Source: a virus. Taken from it: 35,966 nucleotides of DNA. The position numbers were made by a program, and so were the translations under genes. Below the pieces are notes generated by a model. That model saw nothing but the letters and a program-made list of their open reading frames with translations. It ran no database searches and was not told where the DNA came from. Below are positions 6,083 through 17,000 of the stretch, piece by piece; positions within the stretch are counted from its first letter, which is position 1, and every line of letters begins with the position of its first letter. The stretch is taken from positions 1 through 35,966 of IMG/VR virus record IMGVR_UViG_3300032073_000090. One strand, written 5' to 3'.

Positions 6083-9000
6083 TTACCTATTTTCCGTGCT
6101 TTGGAAATTAATAACTACGTTTACTTTTCTTCCAGTATCACGGGATGTAATTCTTACTATAAACTTATTACCAAGAATTCCATCGTTACCAACTTGAGGT
6201 ATAAGACTCTTCTCCGCAGCGAACAAGCCCGTCCTAGAATCCACAAATCCGCTGTTCTGACTTACTTCGTTAAATGGTAAAACCTGCAAGTCTGAACCTT
6301 TAATTTCTAAAAACCTCACCATCTTCTTAGAGGGCATCTTAGCCGTGGTTATCTGTGGTATATATTCTTGTATGATTGGTGTGTAAAAACCGTCTTGGAC
6401 ACGCAGTTCGACTTCATATATTGGTCCTGGGTTTGACATTTGGTTTCTGACATTTTCACTACGAAATGTGTAATAGTATTTTTTATTTGGTTCAACACTA
6501 TCCATAAAGTCGTGAGCCAAAGCCTTATTGGCAGGAGAGGCCAGATCGCCAAGTTCTAAAGTTTTGTGCAGTTTTCCAGAAAAACTTTTGTAAAGATCAT
6601 CTTTATTTGCCACGGCTGTGTTAATAGAGTCTGTGCGATAAATCAACATCTTAACTGCACCACCATATTTAGAAACTGTTTGTTCACGGTACGAAATTTT
6701 TCCAGTGCCCTGTTGAAGTCCTGATATTCTTTGGGCGGCGGCAATCTCACTTAGTTCTTGTTCTTCTTCAGCGTCAAATGCAATATATTTTAAAGCATCT
6801 TGTTCTAGATATTCACCAACTCCTGGTGATAAATTTATAAGCACCTTGTTATCTGTGTCCTTAAAAGACAATATACTTCCCTCAGGAGCAACTGGAGGAT
6901 AATCTTGAACTCTTGATATTGGATATGATACACCACCGACAGTAAGATCAGGTCTAGAATTTAAAGCAGGAACCGCATATGAGCCGAGTTGTGTTCTTCT
7001 TGGTCCAACCTTTTGTCTCCAATCATAAACATTGATTGGGTATTCAACTATTTTAACATTTGGTTGTGTATCAACATTAAAAGAATAGAAAGCTAAAGTG
7101 CCTCCCTCGCCGTTGCTTGAGGCTACCAGGGGAGTTCTAAATTCCGGAAAGGTTGCAAATCTTGTTCTGAACAAATATTTTGATCCATACACAATATCAT
7201 ACGCATACAGTTCATACTGATAATACTTTCCGTACTTTACTTGTGTGTCCACAAAATTGATCATATCGATCTCATCAGTATTAGCAAAGAAATAATTTTG
7301 TATAACTGATCGTTGTCTGGGGTTTGTTGGAGAAGTAGCATATTTGACAAGTTTGTACATTAAAGTTTCTGATTCGCAAAGACTCTTTTTGCCCTCCAGG
7401 AAATCTTTATACATAACCATCTTTTCTCTAGATTGTGTTCTGACTAGGTTACTTATCTGCCTGCGCCAGGCAGATAAAGCAGCTTCGCCGCCATTTCTCT
7501 CTGCCCAAGGTCCATTCAAGCTTAACTCTGCCGTGTCATCGGCCCTCAAAGCTGCATTGGTCGAGCTTAACCATTCATCAAAATCATATACTTTTCTAGG
7601 CTCTCTGTTTTCTACTACTTCTATATCTCGCTCAGTAGAATCAAACTCCTCATTACCTAAACGAACAACACCCCGTGGAGCCTTAACTCCATATGTGGTT
7701 GTTTTAAATGGTATTGTTCCGGAAGGCTCTGTGTTTAGAATCGAGTTGACTATTGATGTTGTGCCAAGAGATGCATTAATTAAGTCGTTTAAATCCCCAG
7801 TCTCTACCATAGGTATTCCAAGTTCAATGTACATTGGAAATTCTGTCTTATAAGCATTAAATTGCTCGTACAAATTCATCGAAGTAGTATCTGTTACTTG
7901 ATTATATTGTCTTCTAGCTATGGAAGATGTCATATCAATAATAACGTTCGTATCTCTTGTAGCTCTCCCGTATTGAATAAGGTAGTCCGAGATACCTCTA
8001 TCTGCACCAGTTCTTTGTTGTTCTCTTAATGCTGGCAATGTTCCCGTTATAAATTCTCCCAGTCTAACAAGTCCATCATATCCTCTGCGAATTTCGTCAC
8101 CCTGGGGTGATGAATCCCAGCCGCCGCCAACTCGTAAATTGATTGGATCTGCACTAGCAGCCAATTGGTACACATACATATTTGGTAGTGCTGCCTCTGG
8201 TATAGCTCGGTTAGCTATAGAATCCTCATATCCCGGAAGTGCATAGACATATTCAGCACTAATGTAAGCTCCTGGGGCAACGCCGGCATCAAATGCCTGG
8301 CGAGTTCCTGGTGCTTGGGTTAAAACCTCTGTATAAGGATCTTTTACATACGTTGTACTTGTCTCAAAATCATAAAATTCGTAGACAACTGGTTCTTGTG
8401 CTGTAGAGAGAACTATTTTTTCCTGCCTGGTTAGCGCACGGTGTGCAGCTTCTATTGCTTTTTCATCACCATAACGAGATTGTATTTCCAGGATAACAGC
8501 ATGTATAGTGTTGGCAAATCCTCGATATGGTCCATCTGTATTGTTATACATTCTCACATCACTGTAATATTGTCCAGCACCATTAATGCTTGAAAGGCGA
8601 AAGTTAGGATGCTCTTCTTCAAAATCTTCATACTCATCAAATCGCAAAAGTCGTAAAATCCGATTCATTCTTGGACTTGGCTGCCAATAATGTCTTGTGC
8701 CAGCGTTACGTCCTCGGGATACCACCGTCCTTCTTTCGCCGCCAACAGTCTTTGTTAGGCTGCCGTTTTCTCGGTACGAACTACGAGGAAAATATCTTAA
8801 AGCATCTGCAACAGTTGGAAATATTTCTGACTGACCGGCAGTGGCAAGATTATTAATCTCATTGAAAAAATTAAATGGATTTGGTCCACTGGTGCCGCTT
8901 GGGAAATTAGCAGGGTATACAAATCCCCGGAAAGCATAATTGAATCCAGTCCGAGTCTCACCTCGGCGGGCGTGTTCTATATCCTGAATATCTCCACGAT

Positions 9001-9472
9001 TCATTCCTTTGATTTTTGTCCGAGAGCCAATGTATTCGTACCCGCCAATATTAAAATTAACGTTAACCGAAGTTGGAGCTTCAATCGTCTGTCTTCTGTT
9101 GTGGATCCCACCTTGTTCTTCCTCTAAAGGAATAAAGTTAACCTTATCAGATAAGATCTTATCAGACCCCATTGAGTAATATTTATTTATCGGGTCCAAG
9201 AAAGAAATTGGTCTTTGACATATTATTTGTCTTGATGAAAAATCTGGGCTTCTTTCACCGCCCAAAATATCTATAGAACTAAATTTTCGATAAATGAATT
9301 CGCCACCCTCACCAATGTCAGGTTTAACAAATCGGTAAAATTGATGATTGGCGGCTACAAGGTTGCCGGCTTCTTCGTCAGTTACTGCTAAGAAAAAACG
9401 CTCTCGTCTTTCAGACAATTCTTGCTCTGAAATTTGTCCTTCGTTTTGTCTGTTGTTATCACCAGCAGCCAA
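6083..9472 (-). CDS. Large virion structural protein with C-terminal fibronectin III-like region (1129 aa)
   Basis: The 1129-aa protein begins MAAGDNNRQNEGQISEQELS. It starts with TTG at 9472, preceded seven bases upstream by AGAGGA, and no in-frame ATG lies close by. The N-terminal 30 residues are polar and helical; the remainder is Tyr/Asn/Arg-rich and looks like a mix of beta domains. Around residues 935-1030, a segment containing SVEPNKKYYYTFRSENV and NPGPIYEVELRV resembles a fibronectin type III fold, and the C-terminus has KFIVRITSRDTGRKVNVVIN. No enzymatic motif or transmembrane segment is apparent. Its place between gp6-like wedge genes and the smaller tail proteins makes a baseplate or fibre-network component likely. 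I do not recognise the family. A perfect 11-bp inverted repeat lies within codons for about residues 666-674. Confidence 0.72.
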   Translation of the reverse strand: MAAGDNNRQNEGQISEQELSERRERFFLAVTDEEAGNLVAANHQFYRFVKPDIGEGGEFIYRKFSSIDILGGERSPDFSSRQIICQRPISFLDPINKYYSMGSDKILSDKVNFIPLEEEQGGIHNRRQTIEAPTSVNVNFNIGGYEYIGSRTKIKGMNRGDIQDIEHARRGETRTGFNYAFRGFVYPANFPSGTSGPNPFNFFNEINNLATAGQSEIFPTVADALRYFPRSSYRENGSLTKTVGGERRTVVSRGRNAGTRHYWQPSPRMNRILRLLRFDEYEDFEEEHPNFRLSSINGAGQYYSDVRMYNNTDGPYRGFANTIHAVILEIQSRYGDEKAIEAAHRALTRQEKIVLSTAQEPVVYEFYDFETSTTYVKDPYTEVLTQAPGTRQAFDAGVAPGAYISAEYVYALPGYEDSIANRAIPEAALPNMYVYQLAASADPINLRVGGGWDSSPQGDEIRRGYDGLVRLGEFITGTLPALREQQRTGADRGISDYLIQYGRATRDTNVIIDMTSSIARRQYNQVTDTTSMNLYEQFNAYKTEFPMYIELGIPMVETGDLNDLINASLGTTSIVNSILNTEPSGTIPFKTTTYGVKAPRGVVRLGNEEFDSTERDIEVVENREPRKVYDFDEWLSSTNAALRADDTAELSLNGPWAERNGGEAALSAWRRQISNLVRTQSREKMVMYKDFLEGKKSLCESETLMYKLVKYATSPTNPRQRSVIQNYFFANTDEIDMINFVDTQVKYGKYYQYELYAYDIVYGSKYLFRTRFATFPEFRTPLVASSNGEGGTLAFYSFNVDTQPNVKIVEYPINVYDWRQKVGPRRTQLGSYAVPALNSRPDLTVGGVSYPISRVQDYPPVAPEGSILSFKDTDNKVLINLSPGVGEYLEQDALKYIAFDAEEEQELSEIAAAQRISGLQQGTGKISYREQTVSKYGGAVKMLIYRTDSINTAVANKDDLYKSFSGKLHKTLELGDLASPANKALAHDFMDSVEPNKKYYYTFRSENVRNQMSNPGPIYEVELRVQDGFYTPIIQEYIPQITTAKMPSKKMVRFLEIKGSDLQVLPFNEVSQNSGFVDSRTGLFAAEKSLIPQVGNDGILGNKFIVRITSRDTGRKVNVVINFQSTENR
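7453..7477. repeat. Perfect inverted repeat (11-bp arms, 3-base loop) inside a CDS
   Basis: On the plus strand the arms are TTATCTGCCTG (7453-7463) and CAGGCAGATAA (7467-7477), separated by CGC. The mRNA of the 1129-aa gene could fold here into an 11-bp stem. No T-run follows in the direction of transcription, so it does not look like an intrinsic terminator. Confidence 0.6.
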
Positions 9473-9473
9473 T

Positions 9474-12400
9474 TTATCTTCCTCTCAGCATAAAATATCT
9501 ATTGTATATAGGCAAGTCAAACAAGTCTTTTTTGTCCACGTCAATTCCACTATTGATATCATCTTTTGATATGTTTCTTACACGACACAAGAAACTTGTT
9601 GAAAGGCTTGCATTATAAAATTCTGGTGTAAACTTCTTCCACATTGGCCTCAAAGGTTTACGAGAATAAGAAGGATCTTCAGAATCTACAGTTATTCCAA
9701 ATGAAGACGTTTCAAGATTTTCAAATCCAGATAAGTATTCAATAACCCCTATTTGTTTATAATTCATCCAGAAAGCTAAAAACTTTGCATACGTTTTCAT
9801 TGGATCTCTTGTAGTTTTAAAAGGCGGAAAATCGCTGTTTTCTGAAATGTAAGAAATAGAATCTTTAAATGGTGCAGTATCCGATTCTTGTAATGATGGT
9901 CTAACTACATCAAATCCAGTTCCAAGCGTATTCTTTGTCTGTGAAGCGGCTAAAACAAACATTGCCTTATATTGATTTGGTATAGAGGAATAAATTGTTT
10001 CTATAGAAGCTTGTATACTTGTCTGGTCTATTCCAAGGTCATTGATATTTTTTACCATTGAGTTAAATTTCTCTGCCATATAAGATATGTTATCAGCAAT
10101 TGGGTCTAGTTCGAGTTCCCCAAGAATCGCAAAAGATATCTTCATTGGCGGTAGTCCTGCTGGTGGTGTTGCAAGAACAGATTTATCAATTGCTGCGGGA
10201 TCTTCTATAGCTCCGAACGATCCAGTAGTTGCAGGGTTTATTTTTTGTTCTGTTTTGTTCAAAAATTTAATTGCTTCTTCGTCAGTGTCAAATTCTCCAC
10301 CAAGAATAGCCGCAACTGCACGAGGGGATTCGTCCATTTTTTCACTAAGCTCTGATACACCCACATTTATAACTCTGCGGGGCGCATCGCCTGGGCTAGG
10401 AATAGTGAACTGCTGCTCTGTTCCTTCTGATATTTGAACGCCATGCTCAAATAGTATGTCGTTCACACTATTATACACACCTCTGGTGCCTGGCTCTTGA
10501 TTTTCTACAGATACAAAATGAAGGTCTCCCTTGTCAGAAAAATGTTGTTTTCTTATAATATCAGAAAACATTTCAGCGTAACGATCCAAATCATAAGACA
10601 CAATATTTTGATCTTTTGATTTGTAGTCTGTCTGAACTAAGGTTGGTTTTCCAAATACTTGGATTGCCTTAGGAGAGAAATATTGAAAACTTGAAAGATC
10701 ATACGGAGTATTCTCTACAGTCACTTGTTGTGATGTAGAGCCAGGCTCAATATAGTTTGAAAAATATTTATTAAATTCTTCAGATCGGCGGTCATCAAAA
10801 AAGCTTTTTGAAAATGTTGGTAGTCCGCCAGGATTACTTACATCACCAGCTTCTTGGTCTGACAAATACAAATAACCTGTTCCAAACTCCTTGCCAAAAT
10901 CAAAAAGTTCATCAAAGTGTTTTTTTATAGTCAGAATATTTACATTCCTTTGTTTACTATTGCCAGAAATTTTCTGGAGGCTTGTTGTTGATTCTCCAAG
11001 AGGATCTTTAGGTGCTTTAGTTTCAAGGACTTGCTCTAAAGACCGCTTAAAAGATTCTACAATGTCAGCATATTCTTTAATACCGTATGGGTTTTTTCTC
11101 TTGACCAAGGATAAAAAAGATCTTATCAAAGCATCGTTGCTAAGATTACTTGGACCGGACATTTTAGTAAATAAAGTTACATACTCTGTAATATCATTTT
11201 CCATTACTTCTATTAGTGGTTGACCATCAAATGCAATTGAAGATAATCCTACGAGCCTTTCGTTATTGTCTGGGTCATATAGTCCAACCCCATCAGAAAT
11301 TAATCCTAAGTCGTTTCCTATTTCATTATCAGATGGTGGCGAATTGACAATCATATCATAAGCATTGTAAGCTCGCAAAGATAACAAAGACAATCGTTTT
11401 ACAAACTTTTGAAGATAGTTTAATGACGGGTCGTATATGTTAAAGGATGCTGCATATTGAAATATGCCTCCTGTTTGAGTTTTTAATTTTTCTTCGTATG
11501 TGTCATAACCTTCGTAGAATGCCATTCTTTTTGGAAACACAGGACTCAATTGAGCAGCTACAGACTCTAAGTTCACGGGGGATGGAATAATTTCCTCTGG
11601 CCTATAATAAGATTCTTCAATTTTTTGACGGGCCAAAGTTAAATCATTTACACCTACAGTTCCCTGTTCTTTGACTTGTCTTTTAGACATTACAACGTCT
11701 AAACATTTAGTTGTCTCATGTTCTTCTAGATCAAGATCACCGTCGCCATTAATTAAATCGACAGCAGTGCTTGCGTTCTCATAGAGATAGGGCATATCAC
11801 TATTTTCACTAAGAAACGCTACTTTGTCAAAAACAAATCCAAATCTGGCATTATCATTTTCGCAGCGGGTTATCCACAACTCAGAAAAGAAGTTGTCATT
11901 TTTTACAACATCTGAAAATTCAAGCCCCTGGCTCATACTTCTTATTACTCTATCAGCAGTGTTGTTTAGCATTGTCTTAATATCTAATTTCTCTAGCGAC
12001 TGATAATTTCGAACATCGTCTAATTTTTTAGCTATAGCTGGTAAGCTTTCTTCTCTAATTACAATATCATTCGTAATGAAAGGAGATGACTCTTGGGGCT
12101 TGAATGAATATTCTATACCCTTAAACACTGCTTTCTTGATAAAGCTAAGTCCTGTCTCAAGCAACAGATCTTCTGCGCCTGGAACAGAAGGTATATTTAT
12201 TTTTTGAGACTCTAAGAAAGCTTGATTATCCATGTAGGTAAAAGCATAAAACCTCATCCTAGAAAGGTCTGTGTTCGTATATTGTTCTTTAGATCCTATT
12301 TTAAAAACAATTGGATTTAAAAGAATTTTTTGTAGAACATAGGCTGGCAATTCAGCCGAGCCTGGTGCAGCAGTGTTTTTCTTGACAAGAGTTGTTTTCT

Positions 12401-13022
12401 TGTCTAATAAAGCTTTTCCAGCTTTGTTTCTTTGAATTGCATTACTTAAAGGTATATCGTGTAAAATTATTCCTCTATTTGTAGACCCGTTGCTATAATA
12501 TATTTTATCACCGCCACTATTTTTAATAGATTGCAGTATTTTATTAGAACCAAAGGGACCCGAAGGAGATAAAAGAGAGTAATTACTAGAACCTAATAAA
12601 TTTGTTAGTTGAGAGAAAAAATTATCAGCATCTGCTTCGCCCTTTATTTTCATAAGGTCTGCTTGATACTCGTTCATTCTTTGTGCTATAAAATCAAGTT
12701 CGTCTCCCTGGTCACTAAAACAGGCGATCACTCTAACTCTCATATTATCAATATAGTTTGCAGTATCATACCACCTTGTAAATCCCTGCTGTTCTACTAA
12801 GGACTCCAATATTGCTTCACAGGTTGACGCTTGGATTTTTATTGTTATAGTCTCTTGACCACTTTGTTCCCCGATTGTTTTTATGTCATTAGAAATTTCT
12901 GCTGATTCTATCGCCACAGAGGGAAATGGCGAACTTAAATATGTAAGGTTTGACCGTTCCTGAAGCCCAACAACTCTTGAGGGAAAGAAATTATTTTGGT
13001 TCTGTGCTACTTCGTTTGGCAT
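9474..13022 (-). CDS. Large virion structural protein of unknown family (1182 aa)
   Basis: The chosen start is the ATG at 13022, giving a protein that begins MPNEVAQNQNNFFPSRVVGL. A TTG six bases upstream at 13028 would lie only three bases after the GAGGA ribosome-binding site, while the ATG is nine bases away, so the ATG is preferred. The gene begins two bases after the TGA of the 340-aa gene and ends one base before the TTG of the 1129-aa gene. The protein is acidic and rich in Asp, Ser, Asn, Phe and Tyr, with long helical-looking stretches around residues 270-400 and 560-690 and the terminus NRYFMLRGR. No signal peptide, membrane helix or catalytic motif is visible. From its position among wedge genes it is probably a baseplate component, but I do not recognise it. 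Confidence 0.7.
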   Translation of the reverse strand: MPNEVAQNQNNFFPSRVVGLQERSNLTYLSSPFPSVAIESAEISNDIKTIGEQSGQETITIKIQASTCEAILESLVEQQGFTRWYDTANYIDNMRVRVIACFSDQGDELDFIAQRMNEYQADLMKIKGEADADNFFSQLTNLLGSSNYSLLSPSGPFGSNKILQSIKNSGGDKIYYSNGSTNRGIILHDIPLSNAIQRNKAGKALLDKKTTLVKKNTAAPGSAELPAYVLQKILLNPIVFKIGSKEQYTNTDLSRMRFYAFTYMDNQAFLESQKINIPSVPGAEDLLLETGLSFIKKAVFKGIEYSFKPQESSPFITNDIVIREESLPAIAKKLDDVRNYQSLEKLDIKTMLNNTADRVIRSMSQGLEFSDVVKNDNFFSELWITRCENDNARFGFVFDKVAFLSENSDMPYLYENASTAVDLINGDGDLDLEEHETTKCLDVVMSKRQVKEQGTVGVNDLTLARQKIEESYYRPEEIIPSPVNLESVAAQLSPVFPKRMAFYEGYDTYEEKLKTQTGGIFQYAASFNIYDPSLNYLQKFVKRLSLLSLRAYNAYDMIVNSPPSDNEIGNDLGLISDGVGLYDPDNNERLVGLSSIAFDGQPLIEVMENDITEYVTLFTKMSGPSNLSNDALIRSFLSLVKRKNPYGIKEYADIVESFKRSLEQVLETKAPKDPLGESTTSLQKISGNSKQRNVNILTIKKHFDELFDFGKEFGTGYLYLSDQEAGDVSNPGGLPTFSKSFFDDRRSEEFNKYFSNYIEPGSTSQQVTVENTPYDLSSFQYFSPKAIQVFGKPTLVQTDYKSKDQNIVSYDLDRYAEMFSDIIRKQHFSDKGDLHFVSVENQEPGTRGVYNSVNDILFEHGVQISEGTEQQFTIPSPGDAPRRVINVGVSELSEKMDESPRAVAAILGGEFDTDEEAIKFLNKTEQKINPATTGSFGAIEDPAAIDKSVLATPPAGLPPMKISFAILGELELDPIADNISYMAEKFNSMVKNINDLGIDQTSIQASIETIYSSIPNQYKAMFVLAASQTKNTLGTGFDVVRPSLQESDTAPFKDSISYISENSDFPPFKTTRDPMKTYAKFLAFWMNYKQIGVIEYLSGFENLETSSFGITVDSEDPSYSRKPLRPMWKKFTPEFYNASLSTSFLCRVRNISKDDINSGIDVDKKDLFDLPIYNRYFMLRGR

Positions 13023-13024
13023 TA

Positions 13025-14047
13025 TCAAACATCCTCACAAGGATCAACAGGGTCACTAGCACCACCTTGGTACAGTGTTTCCCCTCTAATTTTAGCATCC
13101 TCTAATCCATCAATCTCATCGTCAACTTTAATCGATAAGAAATACTCAACATAACTAGGATCAAGCTTAGGAATATCTTTTGCAATTATCTCATCATCTC
13201 CAGACAAAACTCTAACATATTCGTCAGGGTCCTCTTGCAACCTCATACTAAACGAATCTTTAAAGCTGTCATTAATAAAACTTAACCTTTTTAGATCCCT
13301 TACCTGGTTTCCTTCACCGTCGGGTGCCCGGAATACTTCAATATCAAAATTGCCGTTACCCTTGAACAAAGTATTTATCTCTTCAACATCAAGAATAAGA
13401 GTTCCCTCATTGGTCAACTCATATATTCTTCTTGTTACTTCTCTGCCACCATCCTCTACAACAACATCATTACCATCAATGTTTATTGTTAACTCATTAA
13501 TCTCATACTCTAATGGTAAGCTTGAGGAGAAAAATGGAACAATAACTTCAGAACCAGAGGCCCCATTTCTATATGGAAAATTCTCTGTTCCAGAAACAGA
13601 TAGAGGCTCACTGCCATTCATTGTTTTTATTTCCCAGGCTGGCATAAAGTTTACAAACGGACTACTGGTTCCTATTGTTCTAGCAAACTTTGCTGTTGCC
13701 GGTGAAATTTGATCTGGGTTAGGGGAAGCTATGTTTGTATTTCTTTGAGCTTCTTCTCCACTTGCTGTAAAAAACTTATAGTTTTTCAGCCAACCACTAT
13801 CACTTATAATTGATACCCGTGGGGTTGTTTTAACTCTCTCAACTATGTCATTCTGAATTTCTTCATCCACCTTTGGACGACTGTTCTTTATGCTGCCGCT
13901 TGGTCCATATTCACTATCATACAAGATATCATCGTCGTGAAATGAATAATACTTAGGGACAAATTTACCCAAGGAAAAAGCAGACCTACCATGAGCGGTA
14001 AGCTCTATATCTATTACTTGTTCTTTTCGATCTAAAAACTTAGACAT
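13025..14047 (-). CDS. Baseplate-cluster structural protein with FLD-GR N-terminal module (340 aa)
   Basis: The 340-aa protein opens MSKFLDRKEQVIDIELTAHG, then RSAFSLGKFVPKYYSFHDDDILYD. This is the same N-terminal module as in the 346-aa protein at 4959-5999, two large genes further along. The remainder is Asp/Glu-rich and ends GASDPVDPCEDV. The ATG overlaps the TGA of the giant gene (TGATG), and its GGAGGT ribosome-binding site is made from the giant protein's last Gly codons, so translation of the two is tightly coupled. The coupling and the shared module suggest a partner that joins the giant wedge protein in the baseplate; that is inference. No enzymatic residues are seen. Confidence 0.74.
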   Translation of the reverse strand: MSKFLDRKEQVIDIELTAHGRSAFSLGKFVPKYYSFHDDDILYDSEYGPSGSIKNSRPKVDEEIQNDIVERVKTTPRVSIISDSGWLKNYKFFTASGEEAQRNTNIASPNPDQISPATAKFARTIGTSSPFVNFMPAWEIKTMNGSEPLSVSGTENFPYRNGASGSEVIVPFFSSSLPLEYEINELTINIDGNDVVVEDGGREVTRRIYELTNEGTLILDVEEINTLFKGNGNFDIEVFRAPDGEGNQVRDLKRLSFINDSFKDSFSMRLQEDPDEYVRVLSGDDEIIAKDIPKLDPSYVEYFLSIKVDDEIDGLEDAKIRGETLYQGGASDPVDPCEDV

Positions 14048-17000
14048 CAGTAACCTCCGCCACCGGATCCACCGCCGCTACCACCGCCGCTGCCGCCGCT
14101 GCCTCTTGGTGGTGCGGGAGGAGTAAAGCTGGGAGGAGCTTGTTGTTGTTCATTTGCTTTAGACATTTCCTCTGAACGTTGGCGCTCCATTTGTGCAGGC
14201 GTCATATTTTCAAATTGTTGTCTATATTGATCTGGAACTTTACTTACATCAAAATCTTCTGGTATCAAAGGTTGTTCGTCCATATTAGGATCCACTTGGG
14301 GCTGCTCCTGTGGCAAAACTTCTGGTCCTTCTATCAGTGGCGGCTGCTCTATCAATACTGCACCTTCAGGTAATTGTGGGATAGGCGGTGCCACCGTAGG
14401 AGCAACCGGAGAAGACGTTTGAATTACTGGAGTTGGTGCAGGTGTTGCCATCCTCTTCTCTTCTTCTCTAGCTGCGACCGCTTGTTGTTGCTGGCGCACG
14501 GCACGGCTTCTAGAATTATTTTTCTGTTCTTCAGAAATATCTTCAACCTCTCTATCTAGTTCCGGTCTAAAGCCTACCTTCATAGACATTTTGCCCAATT
14601 CAATTAGAGAGAAGTAATCGTAAGGCCAATTATAAGTGTTTCCACCAAGCCCCAATTCATCACTGACAAAGAGCCCTTTAGTATATGATGCTTTCTTACG
14701 TCTTAAGAATTCTTTTTGTTCTTCTGGTAGGTTTTCAGCTATGACGCCGAACACACTATCATAAGAAAGTGCCTCTGGCCCATTTAGCTCTTCGGATATA
14801 AACCTTGAAAAGGTTTCTACGCCTCTTTGCTTGACCCTGTATACCATCCACCTTATCTCTGGAATAAATCCATCTAGTTTACCATCTGCTGGTATGTCTA
14901 ACATATCAACTCGTGGGTGTCCGTTTCTTGACAGTCCAAGCTCAAGCTCTTTTAGCAAAAGTTCGGGGAAGACTGTCTTAGACCCAGCGGCGGATTTAGC
15001 ATCACCAGGCATATAGTGATCAATTGCCGACACACTTGATTTCATGGAAGCTGCAATATCAGGCATAATTCCTTGCCAGATATCCGCTAGGTCTTGTCTT
15101 GAAAGCGCAACACTATGTTCCATCAAATATACAAGTGGGACACTAGCATCCCTATCTGATGATAGTAAGGAGTCGTAATCGTCACCGCCAAATGGATTAA
15201 TGTAGGAAGAAACCTTAGGATAGTTTGGCGGCAATAAATTAGAAAGCTGCTTTTTGAGCGATGGCGGTAAAGAATATTTTGTAAACGCACGTCTAAATTC
15301 TTTTAGCTTAGGTCCTAGAGCAGTCCCATTACCCTTCAAGGTCATAACTCTCATTTGCTGTGACGAAGGATCCATATAATACGGCATTGCTATAATAGCT
15401 TCTGAAATAACTTTTTCGTTATTTTCTGCTAGCGTACCGAGTCTTCTTGCCTTCGATGGCAGGAAAGCTCCAGGAACCTGGATGTCGTCTTCCTTGAATC
15501 CTACCAGTTTAGCTAACGAGTCAACTTCTCTTCCTGCGTCAATAACAAACTTCGGCACCTTCTTAACAGTTTGAACTTTCGCAGTTCCAGATAAGAATGT
15601 TCCTGTTGCTTCTCTTGTTCTCTGTGCTCCAGACCCTGTAGGATTACCCAAGAGTCTAAGCTCAGTTGAATCGAGAGAAACATCAGAAATATACATAAAG
15701 ATTCCCTCTGATGAACCAGAAGGCATTGTTCCATACTGATGCCACATCCCCTCTACTTTTGGTTCGTGGGTTCCTGGCTCAACAGATGCACTGAAATCGT
15801 GCGGTGTCTGTCCAATATCCGTAGGGAAGTCTAATATCGGGCACTCCCATTTCGGCATAATGGTCCACTTGTTTTTATCTTTAGGTGACAAATCTGCACC
15901 ATCGGTCGGAAATACATTATCTACAACTATAGATGAATCTATATCTTGTCTGTTTTGCCATGCTCTATTAAATCCGTAGGCAGGAACCCCATCCAAAGAT
16001 AAAACTTGCTCGTTAGCTCCGATAAAGGAACCAGAATCAAAGTCATAATAATAACCGTTTTCATTGTTATATTCAACAAATAAATCTTCACCGCTGAGGA
16101 TGTTCTCAAGTGTAACCTCTCCATTCTCACGGGGCGTATATGTAATTCTAACAATACTCGGACCATAGTAATATGCAGGAGTAAATGGTGCAAACTCTGC
16201 CCTATGGTATGGCCACTCTCTGCCTTGTGGTAGTCCACCAGATTGTTCGGCTGTAGCAATTGTAAATGTTGGTGGTGTTTGTCCACCGTGGAATGGTCCT
16301 TGAGCAGTTACGCCAGCATTTAGTTGATCCGGTTGAACTGCGGAACCTACAATCTCCTTTGCATTAAATAATTTAGTTTTAAACTGTTGTGTAAGTAAAA
16401 CAGCACCAGTGCCAGCGTCTACATCTGCACGCATAAATAAATTGCCATTAGCTCTTGCAAGAGAAATTGCAGCAGCTATTCTATTACCTAAACCAACAGG
16501 GTCGCCAATACCCCCCACTCCTATTGTATATTCAGTTGCGCTTGCTCTTGCTGGATTTGTTGAACTTTTATCAAATTCAAAAGTAACTCTAGCTTCGGTG
16601 CCGTCTTCAACTGATCCAGTAATTCCTATAAATTTACCGTCAATTTGGTTTTCATCAAAGTTGTTTGGCTCCAAACTAGCTGTAGCTCCAACACCATATT
16701 CAATAGCGGTTAAAGTAGTAGCAGCACCAGGACCAGCGCATAACATCTCATTCCAATCGAATGAGCCTGTAGAAGTAGAGGGGCCAAAAGCTGCCGGATT
16801 ACTATACATCATGTGTCTTTCGGTTTGCTTTACGCCGATTTCCATAATGTAAGCTTTGTTTTTTGATACCCTCACTGTTCTTGCTTCAGTTTGTTGAGCG
16901 GGAGCAGCGCCGGCTGGGTTATCTGCCGGGGCACGAGTTGGTATCTCTGCTACAAACTTAGATAAAAACCCGCCGTCTCTCTGTTCTTTCAAGAAGAATG

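Noticed and set aside
9143-9165. Repeated CTTATCAG / palindromic GATAAGATCTTATC
   Set aside because: It reflects the repeated Ser-Asp-Lys codons in SDKILSDK of the 1129-aa protein; a chance palindrome is the simpler explanation.
14050-14103. Idea that the Gly-rich tail is a T-even gp38-type adhesin
   Set aside because: gp38 adhesins alternate glycine-rich motifs with variable loops over a long region; this is a short simple Gly/Ser run without intervening loops.
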